Source: SAR202 cluster bacterium Io17-Chloro-G7
GTDB lineage: Bacteria; Chloroflexota; Dehalococcoidia; UBA3495
Direction of reading: 5' to 3'
DNA length: 44,801 bases
Assembly (NCBI GenBank): GCA_002817055.1
Contig: MUCU01000062.1
Coordinates: forward strand, 1 to 44,801
The notes under the pieces are model-generated. The model was not told the DNA's origin. It saw only the letters and a program-made list of their open reading frames with translations, and did not search any database. The stretch's first letter is position 1; each line of letters opens with the position of its first letter. Below, one piece after another: positions 1-9,300 of this stretch. Both the position numbers and the translations under genes were made by a program.

Positions 1-283
1 ACCTATCTGAGCAACGGGCTTTTATGCCCTGAGAATGACAACGGTCTTACCTCCGTCCCCGGGAGTCAACATACAAGAATGACACCTTTGAGGCAAGACC
101 CCATTTCGGGGGAAGGTTAGGCCGGTCCTGAGCTTGCCGAAGGGATGGGGGCGTTAGTTATGAGCCAATTGTCTAGGTTACGTACGAGTCCGAATACCTC
201 TGGCTGGCGCTCGCCAACCCAGGTGTCACCTTGAACGGGATATTAGTTTGATATATCATTCATCGGGTCAGGAAGCTACCGAT
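1..283. other. Upstream non-coding region
   Basis: No gene is seen before argF. The stretch contains fragments of dispersed intergenic repeats: a G/C-rich block at 99-121 that recurs inverted at 41011-41033, and a half-site of the family with a cctgagcttg core at 127-136 that is complete at 36410-36475. No convincing promoter was picked out. Confidence 0.5.
99..121. repeat. Dispersed repeat copy, 23 bp
   Basis: These 23 bases are the exact reverse complement of 41011-41033, inside a longer imperfect palindrome there. Such exact sharing across 41 kb between two non-coding gaps points to a dispersed intergenic repeat, not chance. Confidence 0.75.
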
Positions 284-1198
284 ATGTTAATCAAAAAAGA
301 CCTTTTGTCCATTACCGGCCTGGCGCCGGATGAAATCCTGGAAATCGTTCGCCGGGCCAAGCTACTCAAGTCTGAAACACCCGCCCCCTCCCTTGCCAAC
401 AAAAGCATCGCTCTGATCTTTGATAAACCGTCTCTTCGAACGCGCACCAGCTTTCAAGTTGGGATTTACCGTTTGGGCGGGCTATCGGTGTACCTCGGAG
501 AAGATGAGGTTCGGCTAGGTACCAGAGAGCCGGTGTCCGACATTGCCCGAGTACTTTCCGGTTATGCAGACTGCATCATCGCCCGAGTTTCTTCCCACCA
601 AGTTATGGAAGACCTGGCGAAATATGCCAATATCCCTGTGATAAATGCCCTCTCCGACTGGGAGCACCCTTGCCAGATTTTGGCCGACCTGCTCACAATA
701 GACGAGTACCTCGGGGGACTCCAGGATAAAAAGCTGGCATTCATAGGCGACGGCAACAATGTCGCTAGGAGCTTGTGTCTGGCACTGCCGGCAGTGGGGG
801 CCACCTTCGCCATTGCCGCTCCGCAAGGTTATACTTTAGACAGCGAGACGGTGGCATTAGCACGTAAGCGTGCTAGTTCAAGTTCCGCTCAAGTGTTGGA
901 ATTGACCGACCCGGTTGAGGCTGTTGCCAATGCCGACACCGTGTACACCGACGTTTGGGCCAGCATGGGGCAGGAGGAAGAGGCAGCCAAACGGCGTGAG
1001 GCATTCCAGGGCTATCAGGTAAACCCTTCGCTAATGTCACAGGCCAAGAAAAACGCCATCTTCATGCACGACATGCCAGCCCATTACGGAGAGGAGGTGC
1101 CCGAAGGTATGCTGGAGCACCCCCAATCGGTCGCTTACCAACAAGCCCACAACCGACTATACGCACAAATGGCTCTGCTGGAGTACATCTTCAGCTAG
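284..1198 (+). CDS. argF: Ornithine carbamoyltransferase
   Basis: Transfers carbamoyl from carbamoyl phosphate to ornithine, giving citrulline, in cytoplasmic arginine synthesis. The ATG at 284 is chosen because AGGAAG lies about 9 nt upstream; a TTG at 248 in the same frame lacks such a site. The 304 residues are normal for the family. Seen: carbamoyl-phosphate loop SLRTRT at 50-55, HPCQ at 128-131, and the ornithine loop DVWASMGQE with SMG at 227-229. Odd: the C-terminal HCLP motif, whose Cys contacts ornithine in characterised enzymes, reads HDMP at 262-265, and the Arg usual after PAH is Tyr. The rest of the fold is intact, so a carbamoyltransferase is secure; strict ornithine specificity is less so. 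der follows 14 nt downstream. argJ, argB, argD and argG lie far away on the other strand. Confidence 0.9.
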   Translation: MLIKKDLLSITGLAPDEILEIVRRAKLLKSETPAPSLANKSIALIFDKPSLRTRTSFQVGIYRLGGLSVYLGEDEVRLGTREPVSDIARVLSGYADCIIARVSSHQVMEDLAKYANIPVINALSDWEHPCQILADLLTIDEYLGGLQDKKLAFIGDGNNVARSLCLALPAVGATFAIAAPQGYTLDSETVALARKRASSSSAQVLELTDPVEAVANADTVYTDVWASMGQEEEAAKRREAFQGYQVNPSLMSQAKKNAIFMHDMPAHYGEEVPEGMLEHPQSVAYQQAHNRLYAQMALLEYIFS

Positions 1199-1212
1199 CC
1201 GGGAGTACTGTT

Positions 1213-2592
1213 TTGCCTCAGCCCATCGTTGCTGTTATTGGTAGGCCCAACGTGGGCAAATCTTCATTGTTCAACCGGATCGTGGGTCGCCGCCAAGCGA
1301 TCGTGTCCGAGATAGCGGGCACTACCCGCGACCGGCTGATCTCTCAGGTCAGGTGGGATGATTACGATTTCATTCTGATTGACACCGGCGGTTTGGAGCA
1401 AACCCCGGAAGGGAGCATCCGGGAGAAAGTCCAAGAGCAAGCGGAAATGGCCATGGACTCGGCCGACGTGATCATTTTTATGACCGACGTCACCGAGGGG
1501 ATGACCCAAGCGGACCAAGTGGTGGCCGACCGGCTTAGACGGGCCAAAAAGCCGATCATTCTCGCCGTCAATAAGGTGGACAACGAGTCCCGGGAATTCG
1601 ACGCCCCAGAGTTTTACCGACTTGGCTTGGGTGATCCCCTGCCCATCAGCGCCTACCACAACTACGGCGTCTACCACCTTATGGACCAGGTCCTCTCTCA
1701 TTTTCCGCCGCTGGACCCTTTCCCAGACCTATCAGAAGATTCACTGGAATCATCTAATGACAATCTGAAGGAGCCCGGGTCAGTTGACCCCACCGAACTC
1801 AAGCTGTCCATCGTGGGCCGTACCAACGTAGGCAAATCGATGTTGCTCAATGCCATCCTTGGCGAGGAACGCTCCATCGTCAGCCAGGTTGCGGGGACTA
1901 CCAGAGACGCTCTGGATACTAGCCTGACCTACAGCGGCCACGAGATCACCCTTATCGACACTGCTGGTATCCGGAGGCCGGGTCAGGTCCAGAAGGGCAT
2001 CGAAAAATATAGCGTAATTAGGTCGGTCAGTGCCGTCAACCGTAGCGACATCGCTCTATTGGTGGTCGACGCCACGGAGTTGGCGGCAGCCCAAGACGCC
2101 CATATAGCCGGGCTGGCCTGGGACGTCTGCCGAGGCTTGATCGTGGTGGTAAATAAATGGGACCTAGTCGATCAAGAGGCTTGGGGCGCCCGGGAGCGGG
2201 CGGTGGCCAAGGTTAGGGAACGGCTTCACTTTATGCCCTATGTGCCGGTGGTTTTTACTTCGGCGCTGAATTCTCAAGGCATAACCGCACTGATGCAAAC
2301 TGCCCTGGAGTTGTGGCGGGAGCGGTTGCGGTTTGTGCCTTCCAGGGAGTTACAGTACGTGTTAGCCGACGCAATGGCTGCCCACGCTCCGCCAACGGGC
2401 AAGGGACGCCGCAAGCACAACCGGCTCAATATCAGTCGATTGCGCCAAGTCGACGTAAACCCGCCCACGTTTCTGTTTACGGTTGATAACCCTCAATTGG
2501 TACACTTTTCCTATCAGCGCTATCTGGAAAACAAGTTGCGCACCAGCTTTGGCTTCGACCAAACCCATTTGAGGCTAATTTTCAAAAAGTGA
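1213..2592 (+). CDS. der: Ribosome biogenesis GTPase Der (EngA)
   Basis: Tandem-GTPase factor needed for 50S ribosomal subunit assembly. 459 residues, the usual Der length. First G domain: GRPNVGKSSL near residue 10, AGTTRD, DTGG and NKVD. Second G domain: GRTNVGKSM near 202 (Thr where Pro is usual), AGTTRD, DTAGIR and NKWDL. The C-terminal 100 residues correspond to the KH-like domain. Start is TTG at 1213 with GGGAG about 8 nt upstream. It begins 14 nt after argF, so the two are probably cotranscribed; the der-plsY-gpsA order continues downstream. Confidence 0.97.
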   Translation: MPQPIVAVIGRPNVGKSSLFNRIVGRRQAIVSEIAGTTRDRLISQVRWDDYDFILIDTGGLEQTPEGSIREKVQEQAEMAMDSADVIIFMTDVTEGMTQADQVVADRLRRAKKPIILAVNKVDNESREFDAPEFYRLGLGDPLPISAYHNYGVYHLMDQVLSHFPPLDPFPDLSEDSLESSNDNLKEPGSVDPTELKLSIVGRTNVGKSMLLNAILGEERSIVSQVAGTTRDALDTSLTYSGHEITLIDTAGIRRPGQVQKGIEKYSVIRSVSAVNRSDIALLVVDATELAAAQDAHIAGLAWDVCRGLIVVVNKWDLVDQEAWGARERAVAKVRERLHFMPYVPVVFTSALNSQGITALMQTALELWRERLRFVPSRELQYVLADAMAAHAPPTGKGRRKHNRLNISRLRQVDVNPPTFLFTVDNPQLVHFSYQRYLENKLRTSFGFDQTHLRLIFKK

Positions 2593-2680
2593 TTGCAGAG
2601 ACCCTGTTTTGTGCTGAACTATGCGCTGGTCTTAACATCTGTCCGCCAGCGGCGAATCGCCTGCCGTTTGTTCAAAAGTA

Positions 2681-3391
2681 ATGAACAAGCCACTTAATCC
2701 AGCATTTTTTGGCTTTGCGGTGCTGCCAGCAATTACCGCTGCGGTGGTGGCGGTTTTCCTGACCATGGAAAACGAGTCCGAGTTGGCCCGGTACACCGTG
2801 GTGATAGCTCTTAGCTACATCGTGGGCTCGGTTCCCTGGGGCTACATGTTGTTGCAGTGGAGGCGGGGCGTCGACGTTCGGGACTACGGCAGCGGGCGCA
2901 CCGGCATGACCAACGTGCTCCGCACCGGTGGCGGCAAGTTTGCTGCCGCAGTGTTGCTTCTAGACTTCGGGAAAGGGGTCTTGGCCGTGCTCTTGGCCAG
3001 GCAGATTATCGACGCCACCGCTGGTGAGGCGGCTGCGGGGCTGGCTGTATTGGCCGGGCATAACTGGCCGGTATTCTTGGGATTTCGAGGCGGAAGAGGC
3101 ATAGCCCCCGGTTTTGGCGGGCTGATGATGATGGCGCCAATTGCGGCGGGTATTGGCTTCTCGTCGTTCATCCCAATTATCCTTATTAGCCGCTATTTGT
3201 CCCTTGGTTCTGTTCTGGGATTGGTCGTAACCTGTCTGGCCACACTAGGACTAGTATTAGCCGGAGTGTATTCATCTGGCTACATAGTCTATGCGTTTGT
3301 GGGTTCGGCGGTGATCATTTGGCAACACCGGGACAACATCCAGCGGATTCGCAATGGGACCGAAAGGCGTCTGGGCCAACCCGCCAAATAA
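2681..3391 (+). CDS. plsY: Glycerol-3-phosphate acyltransferase PlsY
   Basis: Inner-membrane enzyme that acylates glycerol 3-phosphate from acyl phosphate, the first step of phospholipid synthesis. The 236 residues show several hydrophobic membrane segments and the three PlsY motifs: GSVPWGYML, a glycine-rich GSGRTGMTN (GSGN-x-G-x-TN is commoner) and AGHNWPVFLGFRGGRG near residues 126-141. The protein is about 35 residues longer than typical PlsY because of an extra hydrophobic N-terminal segment. No strong ribosome-binding site is seen before the ATG. gpsA, which makes its glycerol 3-phosphate substrate, follows 44 nt later. Confidence 0.93.
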   Translation: MNKPLNPAFFGFAVLPAITAAVVAVFLTMENESELARYTVVIALSYIVGSVPWGYMLLQWRRGVDVRDYGSGRTGMTNVLRTGGGKFAAAVLLLDFGKGVLAVLLARQIIDATAGEAAAGLAVLAGHNWPVFLGFRGGRGIAPGFGGLMMMAPIAAGIGFSSFIPIILISRYLSLGSVLGLVVTCLATLGLVLAGVYSSGYIVYAFVGSAVIIWQHRDNIQRIRNGTERRLGQPAK

Positions 3392-3435
3392 ACCAGGCTA
3401 ATAATCTCCACTATAAGTTAATAGAGTGACAGCTG

Positions 3436-4440
3436 TTGACGAATATGGTGTCAGTAGTCGGAACCACTACCTGGGGAACCACCCTGGGCATCGTCCTTGC
3501 CCGTCACAATGTTCCCGTTTGTATAGTAGCTCGTACCGAGTCCGAAGCTGAGGACCTAGACTCCAAGCGCCAAAACCTACGGTTCCTCCCCGAAGTGCCC
3601 TTCCCCGATGGCCTAAGAATAGCCAGCGACCCCAATGCTGCCATAACACCTGCCAGACTGGTAATTCTCGCCGTCCCTTCCCATCAACTTAGGCACAACA
3701 TCCGGTCGATACGCGACAGTCTGGCCCCCGGCACAATCGTCGTTAGCGCCGCCAAGGGCCTGGAACTGCCCAGCGGCGAGAGAATGAGCCAGGTATTGGA
3801 GCAGGAGCTTCCGTCGGAGTTTCACCCAGGCATTTGCGTTTTATCCGGGCCAAACCTGGCCCACGAGATTATCCAGGGAAAGATTTCCTCCACGGTGATA
3901 GCCGGCCAAGACCCGGTGAAAACCGCCGAAGCCCAATCGATCTTGATGACCAACGCTTTCCGGGTGTACACCAGCGACGACATCGTGGGCGTCGAGCTAG
4001 GAGGGGCTCTAAAGAACATCATAGCCTTAGGCGCGGGCATCGGAGACGGCATGGATGCCGGGGACAATGCCAAATCGTCCTTCATAACCCGAGGATTGGC
4101 CGAGATCACTCGCTTGGGAATTGCGGCAGGCGCCAACCCAATGACCTTCGCTGGCCTGGCGGGATTGGGCGACTTAATTGCTACTTGCAGCAGCAAGCTG
4201 AGCCGCAACCACTACGTTGGAGAGCAACTAGCCATGGGCCGAACATGGCCCGAAATCGAGAGGTCCATGGACAACGTGGCCGAAGGTGTGAATGCCACCA
4301 AAGCCGCCGTAGGTTTGGCCGCCAAGCTGAATGTGGAAATGCCCATAGCCCAGACCACCCACAAAGTGTTGTTTGAAGGAATGTCCATCCGTGAGGCAGT
4401 CGCCGAGCTGATGGGTCGTCCGCCCCGCTCCGAGCGCTAA
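3436..4440 (+). CDS. gpsA: Glycerol-3-phosphate dehydrogenase (NAD(P)+)
   Basis: Reduces dihydroxyacetone phosphate to sn-glycerol 3-phosphate for phospholipids, feeding PlsY encoded just upstream. 334 residues, normal length. The N-terminal Rossmann loop reads VGTTTWGTTLG instead of the common G-x-G-x-x-G form (second Gly replaced by Thr). The catalytic region LKNIIALGAGIGDGM with its Lys is present, followed by the all-alpha C-terminal domain with AGLAGLGDLIATC. The start may be TTG at 3436 or ATG at 3445; GAG at 3424-3426 slightly favours the TTG. Confidence 0.94.
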   Translation: MTNMVSVVGTTTWGTTLGIVLARHNVPVCIVARTESEAEDLDSKRQNLRFLPEVPFPDGLRIASDPNAAITPARLVILAVPSHQLRHNIRSIRDSLAPGTIVVSAAKGLELPSGERMSQVLEQELPSEFHPGICVLSGPNLAHEIIQGKISSTVIAGQDPVKTAEAQSILMTNAFRVYTSDDIVGVELGGALKNIIALGAGIGDGMDAGDNAKSSFITRGLAEITRLGIAAGANPMTFAGLAGLGDLIATCSSKLSRNHYVGEQLAMGRTWPEIERSMDNVAEGVNATKAAVGLAAKLNVEMPIAQTTHKVLFEGMSIREAVAELMGRPPRSER

Positions 4441-4708
4441 ACCAGAATGCTAACTGATGCCGCAGGTCCCTTAAGCTCAAACAGGGTCTGACTACGTCAC
4501 CACGAAGCTAGCAGACGGGTTCGCATCAAGTTACCGGAGCTTTGGTGTCAGTACCAGCAGTCTATGGTTTCCTTCGTTGACCCAATTAGTTGCGGATTTG
4601 AGTTTTGCTTGGATTTCCACCTCACTGTCGTGTGATTCCCTAAGACTTCTACCCATTGATTATTGCCGTCGAAACAACGACTCTGGCTAGCTTCTGGAAA
4701 TTGTTGAC

Positions 4709-4972
4709 ATGCATACTAGAGAAACCAGGTCCGACAGATCCACGGTGATGCGCCAGTGGCTTTGGCCGTGCGCTGAAATTGAAGTGGTCAAATCAATATC
4801 AGCCGGTAGGTTAACCATCGGTCGCGCTGCGGAGCTGCTCGAATTGACCCACTACGACATTTACCGAATTGCTCAAGAAAACAACATCGTCTTGGGTGCG
4901 TCAGAGGAAATCGCCTCCATAGTTCGTAGCCTTGTGGGTGACTCACCAAAGCCACGAAGCAAGACCACCTAA
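4709..4972 (+). CDS. Small HTH protein, UPF0175-like (possible orphan antitoxin)
   Basis: 87 residues. Residues about 30-62 (GRLTIGRAAELLELTHYDIY followed by RIAQENNI) resemble the helix-turn-helix of UPF0175 proteins, several of which are antitoxins of PIN-domain (DUF3368) toxins. No PIN-domain ORF lies beside it: the next gene, DUF488, is convergent. It is therefore either an orphan antitoxin or a small DNA-binding protein. The family match is by eye. The tail is basic (PKPRSKTT). Confidence 0.6.
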   Translation: MHTRETRSDRSTVMRQWLWPCAEIEVVKSISAGRLTIGRAAELLELTHYDIYRIAQENNIVLGASEEIASIVRSLVGDSPKPRSKTT

Positions 4973-5101
4973 GTTGGGAGGATTGCTAAAACCTAACGAA
5001 AACAGGAGCGGTGATCATATTTTTAATGACAACCCTCGATAACCTGTTGCGACAAACCACCTCGGGCCCTGCTATTGTACAAATCAATTCCACTGTTGAG
5101 C

Positions 5102-5473
5102 CTAACGCAGGTCGCCGCACTCAAGCCCCGGCGCACGCTCTAGAAGCCATTGGGCCGCCACCCTCCTGTGGCACAGCTTTTCGCCACGTTCAAAACACAG
5201 TAACGTCACGTCCCCAGCCGACGCCAACTCATCGACCCATTCCCGAAACTCTCCCTTCTCCTGGTAATTTGTGTCCAAGCCCATGCGGTACTCGATTGTG
5301 AGGACAGTAAAGTCTATGGACTCCGCCCGGTAATAGTCGAGCAACAATCTGTCCGGAAACAATGAGCGCGCAACTTCCCACTGGGCTTTCCTGCCTCGTG
5401 GATGGGCCCTGGATACCCGGTAGCACTGGCCTTTCCAATCTTGGGTGTCATAAAAGCTTGCTGTGTATAGCAT
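5102..5473 (-). CDS. DUF488 family protein
   Basis: 123 residues. The diagnostic segment is LLCFERGEKLCHRRVAAQWL near residues 93-112, matching the LLCxE...CHR-x-x-A-x-x-L signature of DUF488. The N-terminus (YTASFYDTQDWKGQCYRVSR) fits the family's usual opening. Molecular function is not established. The ATG at 5473 lies 2 nt after the stop of the UPF0104 gene, so translation is probably coupled and the gene is the last of an ispH-UPF0104-DUF488 operon. Confidence 0.8.
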   Translation of the reverse strand: MLYTASFYDTQDWKGQCYRVSRAHPRGRKAQWEVARSLFPDRLLLDYYRAESIDFTVLTIEYRMGLDTNYQEKGEFREWVDELASAGDVTLLCFERGEKLCHRRVAAQWLLERAPGLECGDLR

Positions 5474-5475
5474 GG

Positions 5476-6555
5476 TTATTTGCGGCTCTCCCCCTCTGCG
5501 GACGTCTGTAGATCTAGGGACGCTGCTACCGGATTGTGGGCCGAGCGGCGACGAAACGCTTGTCTACCAACAAACAGGATGGCCCCCACGACGATAATGC
5601 TCAAATAGGTTATAGCCCGGTCCACCAAGACCAAAGCCGCGGCGATGCTTCCTGACAGGCTGGAGAACCGCACCACCAACCCGGCCACGCCCGACTCAAC
5701 CGCACCGAACCCTCCCGGCGTAGGCACCAACGTTAGCAGGGAATTGGCCAGGGTCAAAAATACAACTAGCGGGAAACCAATGTCGAGGTCCAAAGCTTGC
5801 ACCACGAGGTAGAGCCGCCCTACCTCGGCCATCCAACCCAACAAGCCCCATACGGTAACCGGGATCAACCGTCGAAAGCTGCCCAAGGTGCCCTGATGAA
5901 AACGAGTAAACCGTTCGCCCAGCCAAGATGGGAGAATCCTTAAGACAAGCTCTCGCCCCCACGTCATCGCCGCCAATAGGATAACAAGGCCGACCGCCAG
6001 AGATATTGCCACCGCCAGCACCATCCAGGCTGCGCCACCGTCGCTGTCAACCAAAAAGGGCATGACGACGATGAGCAAGCCCACGACCAGAATGGTATCC
6101 ATCACCCTTTCCGCCAAGATGGTGCCTATGGTACGGGAGAAAGAAGCGCTCTGCTCTTCCCTGTAAAGGTATGCCCGGTATGCGTCTCCCAAACGGAGCC
6201 AGCCCACGGCATTGGCGAACCAGCCCAGCAACACCAATTGGCTACAGTAGAGGACCCCAGGCACCTTATGGGGCGCCAGGCTTTCATCTTGTTGAATTTG
6301 AGTGTTCTGGAGAAAGACCCGCCACCTGGCGCCACGAAAAATGAAGGTGGTGTAGTGGACCAATACCGCCGCAGTCAAAAGCCAGGGATTGCTGCCCTTC
6401 AATTGGCTCCAGGTGATTCCGAAGTCGACATCGAAACGAGTCACCAGGAAAACCAAAAAGGCCGTGGCCAGGACCAAGGAAACAAGGGCGGGGAGGGAAA
6501 AGGCCCGGCTCTTCACATCTGCCGAGCCGCTGAACTGGCGGCTAAACCGGAGCAT
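5476..6555 (-). CDS. Lysylphosphatidylglycerol synthase TM region / UPF0104 membrane protein
   Basis: Multi-pass integral membrane protein with about eight hydrophobic segments and the conserved C-terminal LVPTPGGFGAVESG...DRAITY signature of the UPF0104/AglD2 (flippase-like) family. The substrate is unknown; relatives act on lipids or lipid-linked sugars. An upstream in-frame start at 6636 would overlap the ispH coding end, so the ATG at 6555, beginning MLRFSRQF, is preferred (359 residues). It starts 34 nt after the ispH stop and ends 2 nt before DUF488. Pairing with ispH hints at a polyprenyl-lipid link, which is inference only. Confidence 0.82.
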   Translation of the reverse strand: MLRFSRQFSGSADVKSRAFSLPALVSLVLATAFLVFLVTRFDVDFGITWSQLKGSNPWLLTAAVLVHYTTFIFRGARWRVFLQNTQIQQDESLAPHKVPGVLYCSQLVLLGWFANAVGWLRLGDAYRAYLYREEQSASFSRTIGTILAERVMDTILVVGLLIVVMPFLVDSDGGAAWMVLAVAISLAVGLVILLAAMTWGRELVLRILPSWLGERFTRFHQGTLGSFRRLIPVTVWGLLGWMAEVGRLYLVVQALDLDIGFPLVVFLTLANSLLTLVPTPGGFGAVESGVAGLVVRFSSLSGSIAAALVLVDRAITYLSIIVVGAILFVGRQAFRRRSAHNPVAASLDLQTSAEGESRK

Positions 6556-6589
6556 TAGAACAAGAGGCCCAGCCGGGAGCGGACCATTC

Positions 6590-7489
6590 CTAGCGCAATT
6601 CCTTGGGAAGAGTGAACGAAACCTCTTCTTCGACACCTTCCAGCATGGTCACTTTCTCCGGAGCCAACGCATTTATCACGCTTTCAACCAACACCTCCGG
6701 AGTAGATGCGCCGGAAGTGATGCCAACCTTCTGCTTGTCTTTGAACCAACTGAGGTCAATCTCTTCGGGGCCGTTAATCAAGTAGGACGGGACCCCTTGA
6801 GCCTCGGCGACTTCCCTGAGACGGTTGCAGTTAGAACTACTCTCGGCCCCGATGACCAGCACCAACTCAACCATCTTCGCCATGTGGGTTACCGCTTGTT
6901 GACGGTTGGTGGTGGCGTAGCAGACGTCGTTTCGCACCACAGCGTTATAGAAGCGGCCTTTTATGGCATCAATGGCTCGAGCCGTATCGGTGATGGACAA
7001 CGTGGTCTGGGTTAATACCGCTACATCTTCGTCGGCGCCCCAGTCGGGCAACTCGGCGTCTGAGTCGTCGGCTATCAGGGTCATTTCCACTTGGCCCATA
7101 GTGCCCTTCACCTCTTGATGGCCGCGGTGCCCCACCAAAAGCACCTTTTTGCCCTCGCGATGGTACTTCTTGGCCTCGTTATGCACCCGGGTCACCAGAG
7201 GGCACACAGCATCAATTACCCGTAGGTCCCGGTTCCTGGCTTTTTCAAAATCTTCCGGAGCGGAACCGTGGGCCGAGAATACAACCACGGAGCCCTCGGG
7301 TACCTCGTCAACAGTCTCCACCGTGATTGCTCCCTTGCGCTCCAAGTCGGCCACCACATGGGGATTATGAACAATCTGATGCTTTACGTAGACCGGCGCG
7401 CCATACCTGCGAAGGCAAATATCTACGATCTCAATGGACCGGACCACTCCAGCACAGAAGCCCCGAGGCGAACTCAGTATCACGTCCAA
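6590..7489 (-). CDS. ispH: 4-hydroxy-3-methylbut-2-enyl diphosphate reductase
   Basis: Last enzyme of the MEP isoprenoid pathway; converts HMBPP to IPP and DMAPP using a [4Fe-4S] cluster. 299 residues. The three cluster cysteines are visible in RGFCAGV (residue 12), AVCPLV (near 96) and SSNCNRL (near 193). The substrate-binding ...TQTTLS and SSAHGSAP-like regions (here VVFSAHGSAP) are also present. Start is TTG at 7489 with GGGAGAG about 8 nt upstream. First gene of the minus-strand ispH-UPF0104-DUF488 group. Confidence 0.96.
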   Translation of the reverse strand: MDVILSSPRGFCAGVVRSIEIVDICLRRYGAPVYVKHQIVHNPHVVADLERKGAITVETVDEVPEGSVVVFSAHGSAPEDFEKARNRDLRVIDAVCPLVTRVHNEAKKYHREGKKVLLVGHRGHQEVKGTMGQVEMTLIADDSDAELPDWGADEDVAVLTQTTLSITDTARAIDAIKGRFYNAVVRNDVCYATTNRQQAVTHMAKMVELVLVIGAESSSNCNRLREVAEAQGVPSYLINGPEEIDLSWFKDKQKVGITSGASTPEVLVESVINALAPEKVTMLEGVEEEVSFTLPKELR

Positions 7490-7776
7490 GTCACACTCTC
7501 CCTAAGCCTCTAAAAATATCAGCTAGCTGAATTCTGTTACCAAGAAATACAGTGAAATGGCCTATCCCGCAATACTGGGGAGGTAAATGGTGAACCCCCA
7601 TCGGATTGCTTTTGCTTCGAAACGAACCCCTCTCGATCTCACTCTCCGTAATGGGGAGAGAAAATATCCCCCATTTGCGTTGAGCATACCCTTGGCCTAT
7701 CCCCAATATTTTCCAAGGTGCCGGACAGCGGCCCATATAGTTGCCCATATAGTTGAATGAGATGAGTTCTCGCGTA

Positions 7777-8955
7777 TTAGCTCCCTTCCTCGATCAGGTG
7801 TAGATATTTATATCCGGAGCCTGTATTCAACAGGATAACAGACATTCCCGGTTCAATGTGACCATCACTGATTAGGCGCTTCAAGCCAACCAGCGTAGCT
7901 GCCCCTTCGGGGCAAGCAATCACGCCTTCTGTGGCTGCCAATTCATGCATTCCCGCCACCATCTCATGGTCTTCCACCGCCAAGGCGGTGCCGCCGGTCT
8001 CCCGCAAAGAACGCAAGATCAGGTAATCGGCGAACGGATGGGGCACACGGAGACCGTCGGCCAACGTGGTGGCATTATCCCAGAGTTCAGATACTTCCTT
8101 GCCATCCTGAAAGGCCTTGACCACCGGCTGGCAACCCGAAGCTTGTATGGCAAAGAATTTGGGCACTTTGCCTTCAACCCAGCCCAATTCCAGCAACTCT
8201 TGAAAGCCCTTGTGCATACCAATTATCCCGGTGCCGCCACCGGTGGGATAGATGATGGCGTCGGGCAAAGTCCAGCCCAACTGCATAGCGATCTCCAGGC
8301 CCATGGTCTTCTTGCCTTCGGCCCGGTAGGGCTCTTTCAGCGTAGAAAGGTCGAATAGGTCTTGCTCTTCTGCTACCGCAACCGCTCGGCGGCCGGCATC
8401 ATTTATCAGGCCATCTACAAGATTTAGTTCCGAACCGGAGAGGATGCACTCCTTTTTGTTGGCGTCGGGAGCATCTTTGGGCATAAACACCTTGAGTTCC
8501 AACCCTCCCCGAGCGCAGTAGGTCGCAGCTGCGCCTGCGGCATTACCAGCCGAGGGCATGGTAAACCCCTTGGCGCCCAGTTCTCGAGCCTTGGAAACAG
8601 CGGCCGATATCCCGCGGGCTTTGAATGTACCGGTTGGATTAAGGCCCTCTTCTTTTATAAATAAGTGTCCCATCCGCAGGCTCTCGCCCAACCTGGAGGC
8701 AACCAGCAGGGGAGTACCGCCCTCCCCCAAGGTAATCACGTTTGCTGGGTCCAAAACAGGCAACAATTCCGAGAACCGCCACATGTTGGGCGGGCGGCGG
8801 GCCAGAGCGTCCCGGTCCACTTCCTTGCTCATCTTGGCCAGATCGTAACGAGCGAACAACACCTTGCCGCAACATGGACTGACCTTGATTAACTCGTCGC
8901 ACGGGCAAGTCTTGCCGCATTGCGTGCACTCTAGATGGCTGAGATAGCTAAACAT
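7777..8955 (-). CDS. thrC: Threonine synthase
   Basis: PLP enzyme converting O-phosphohomoserine to threonine. 392 residues. The N-terminus has a small zinc-ribbon-like segment (CTQCGKTCPC, then CC), seen in the threonine synthase group with this ribbon. The PLP lysine lies in NPTGTFKARG near residue 112, followed by the PSAGNAAGA phosphate/substrate loop and GGGTGI in the second half. The C-terminal NTGSGYKY is typical. A neighbouring cysteate/phosphoserine type activity cannot be excluded, but thrC is the default. No homoserine genes lie nearby. The start ATG has only a weak upstream ribosome site. Confidence 0.88.
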   Translation of the reverse strand: MFSYLSHLECTQCGKTCPCDELIKVSPCCGKVLFARYDLAKMSKEVDRDALARRPPNMWRFSELLPVLDPANVITLGEGGTPLLVASRLGESLRMGHLFIKEEGLNPTGTFKARGISAAVSKARELGAKGFTMPSAGNAAGAAATYCARGGLELKVFMPKDAPDANKKECILSGSELNLVDGLINDAGRRAVAVAEEQDLFDLSTLKEPYRAEGKKTMGLEIAMQLGWTLPDAIIYPTGGGTGIIGMHKGFQELLELGWVEGKVPKFFAIQASGCQPVVKAFQDGKEVSELWDNATTLADGLRVPHPFADYLILRSLRETGGTALAVEDHEMVAGMHELAATEGVIACPEGAATLVGLKRLISDGHIEPGMSVILLNTGSGYKYLHLIEEGS

Positions 8956-9300
8956 TGATTACACCATTTGAGTTCCAATATTCGGGTTTCAAATCCGCCA
9001 GCATTCATCAGTCGATTCCTCATAATTTCCACCGGCTAGTTCGGACATTATCATACTCCCAGGAGGAGTTCTATGTAAGAGAGTGAGGAGCTAGGCATTC
9101 GATTGCCAGGACTGGATACGCGCGATCTGCCGTCACACCGACCTTCGCCTATGTCCGGATATAATCTATGTCGGTTTGAGATGCCTAATGGATGTAGGTC
9201 GCCGGAATGACGGGCTCATAACCAATTAACTGCCGGTAGTTACAGCCTTGTTACAGCAATGGACCAAGGGATGGGCCTCCTTTCGTGCCCCCAGCGCCTA
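8956..9300. other. Intergenic gap between divergent thrC and crotonase gene
   Basis: No supported ORF. The gap must hold divergent promoters. The only clear motif is the extended -10 at 9301-9309. No repeat or RNA structure was recognised here. Confidence 0.5.

Noticed and set aside
5011..5301. Plus-strand frame of 96 codons
   Set aside because: Antisense to the DUF488 gene, with proline/threonine-rich low-quality sequence; a shadow.
7491..7748. 85-codon minus-strand frame upstream of ispH
   Set aside because: Composed largely of short repeated blocks (ggcctatccc-type at 7560 and 7694); no family resemblance.
8981..9010. ttcaaatcc-like sequence suggesting a tRNA T-arm
   Set aside because: No matching cloverleaf arms nearby; no tRNA was found in the window.
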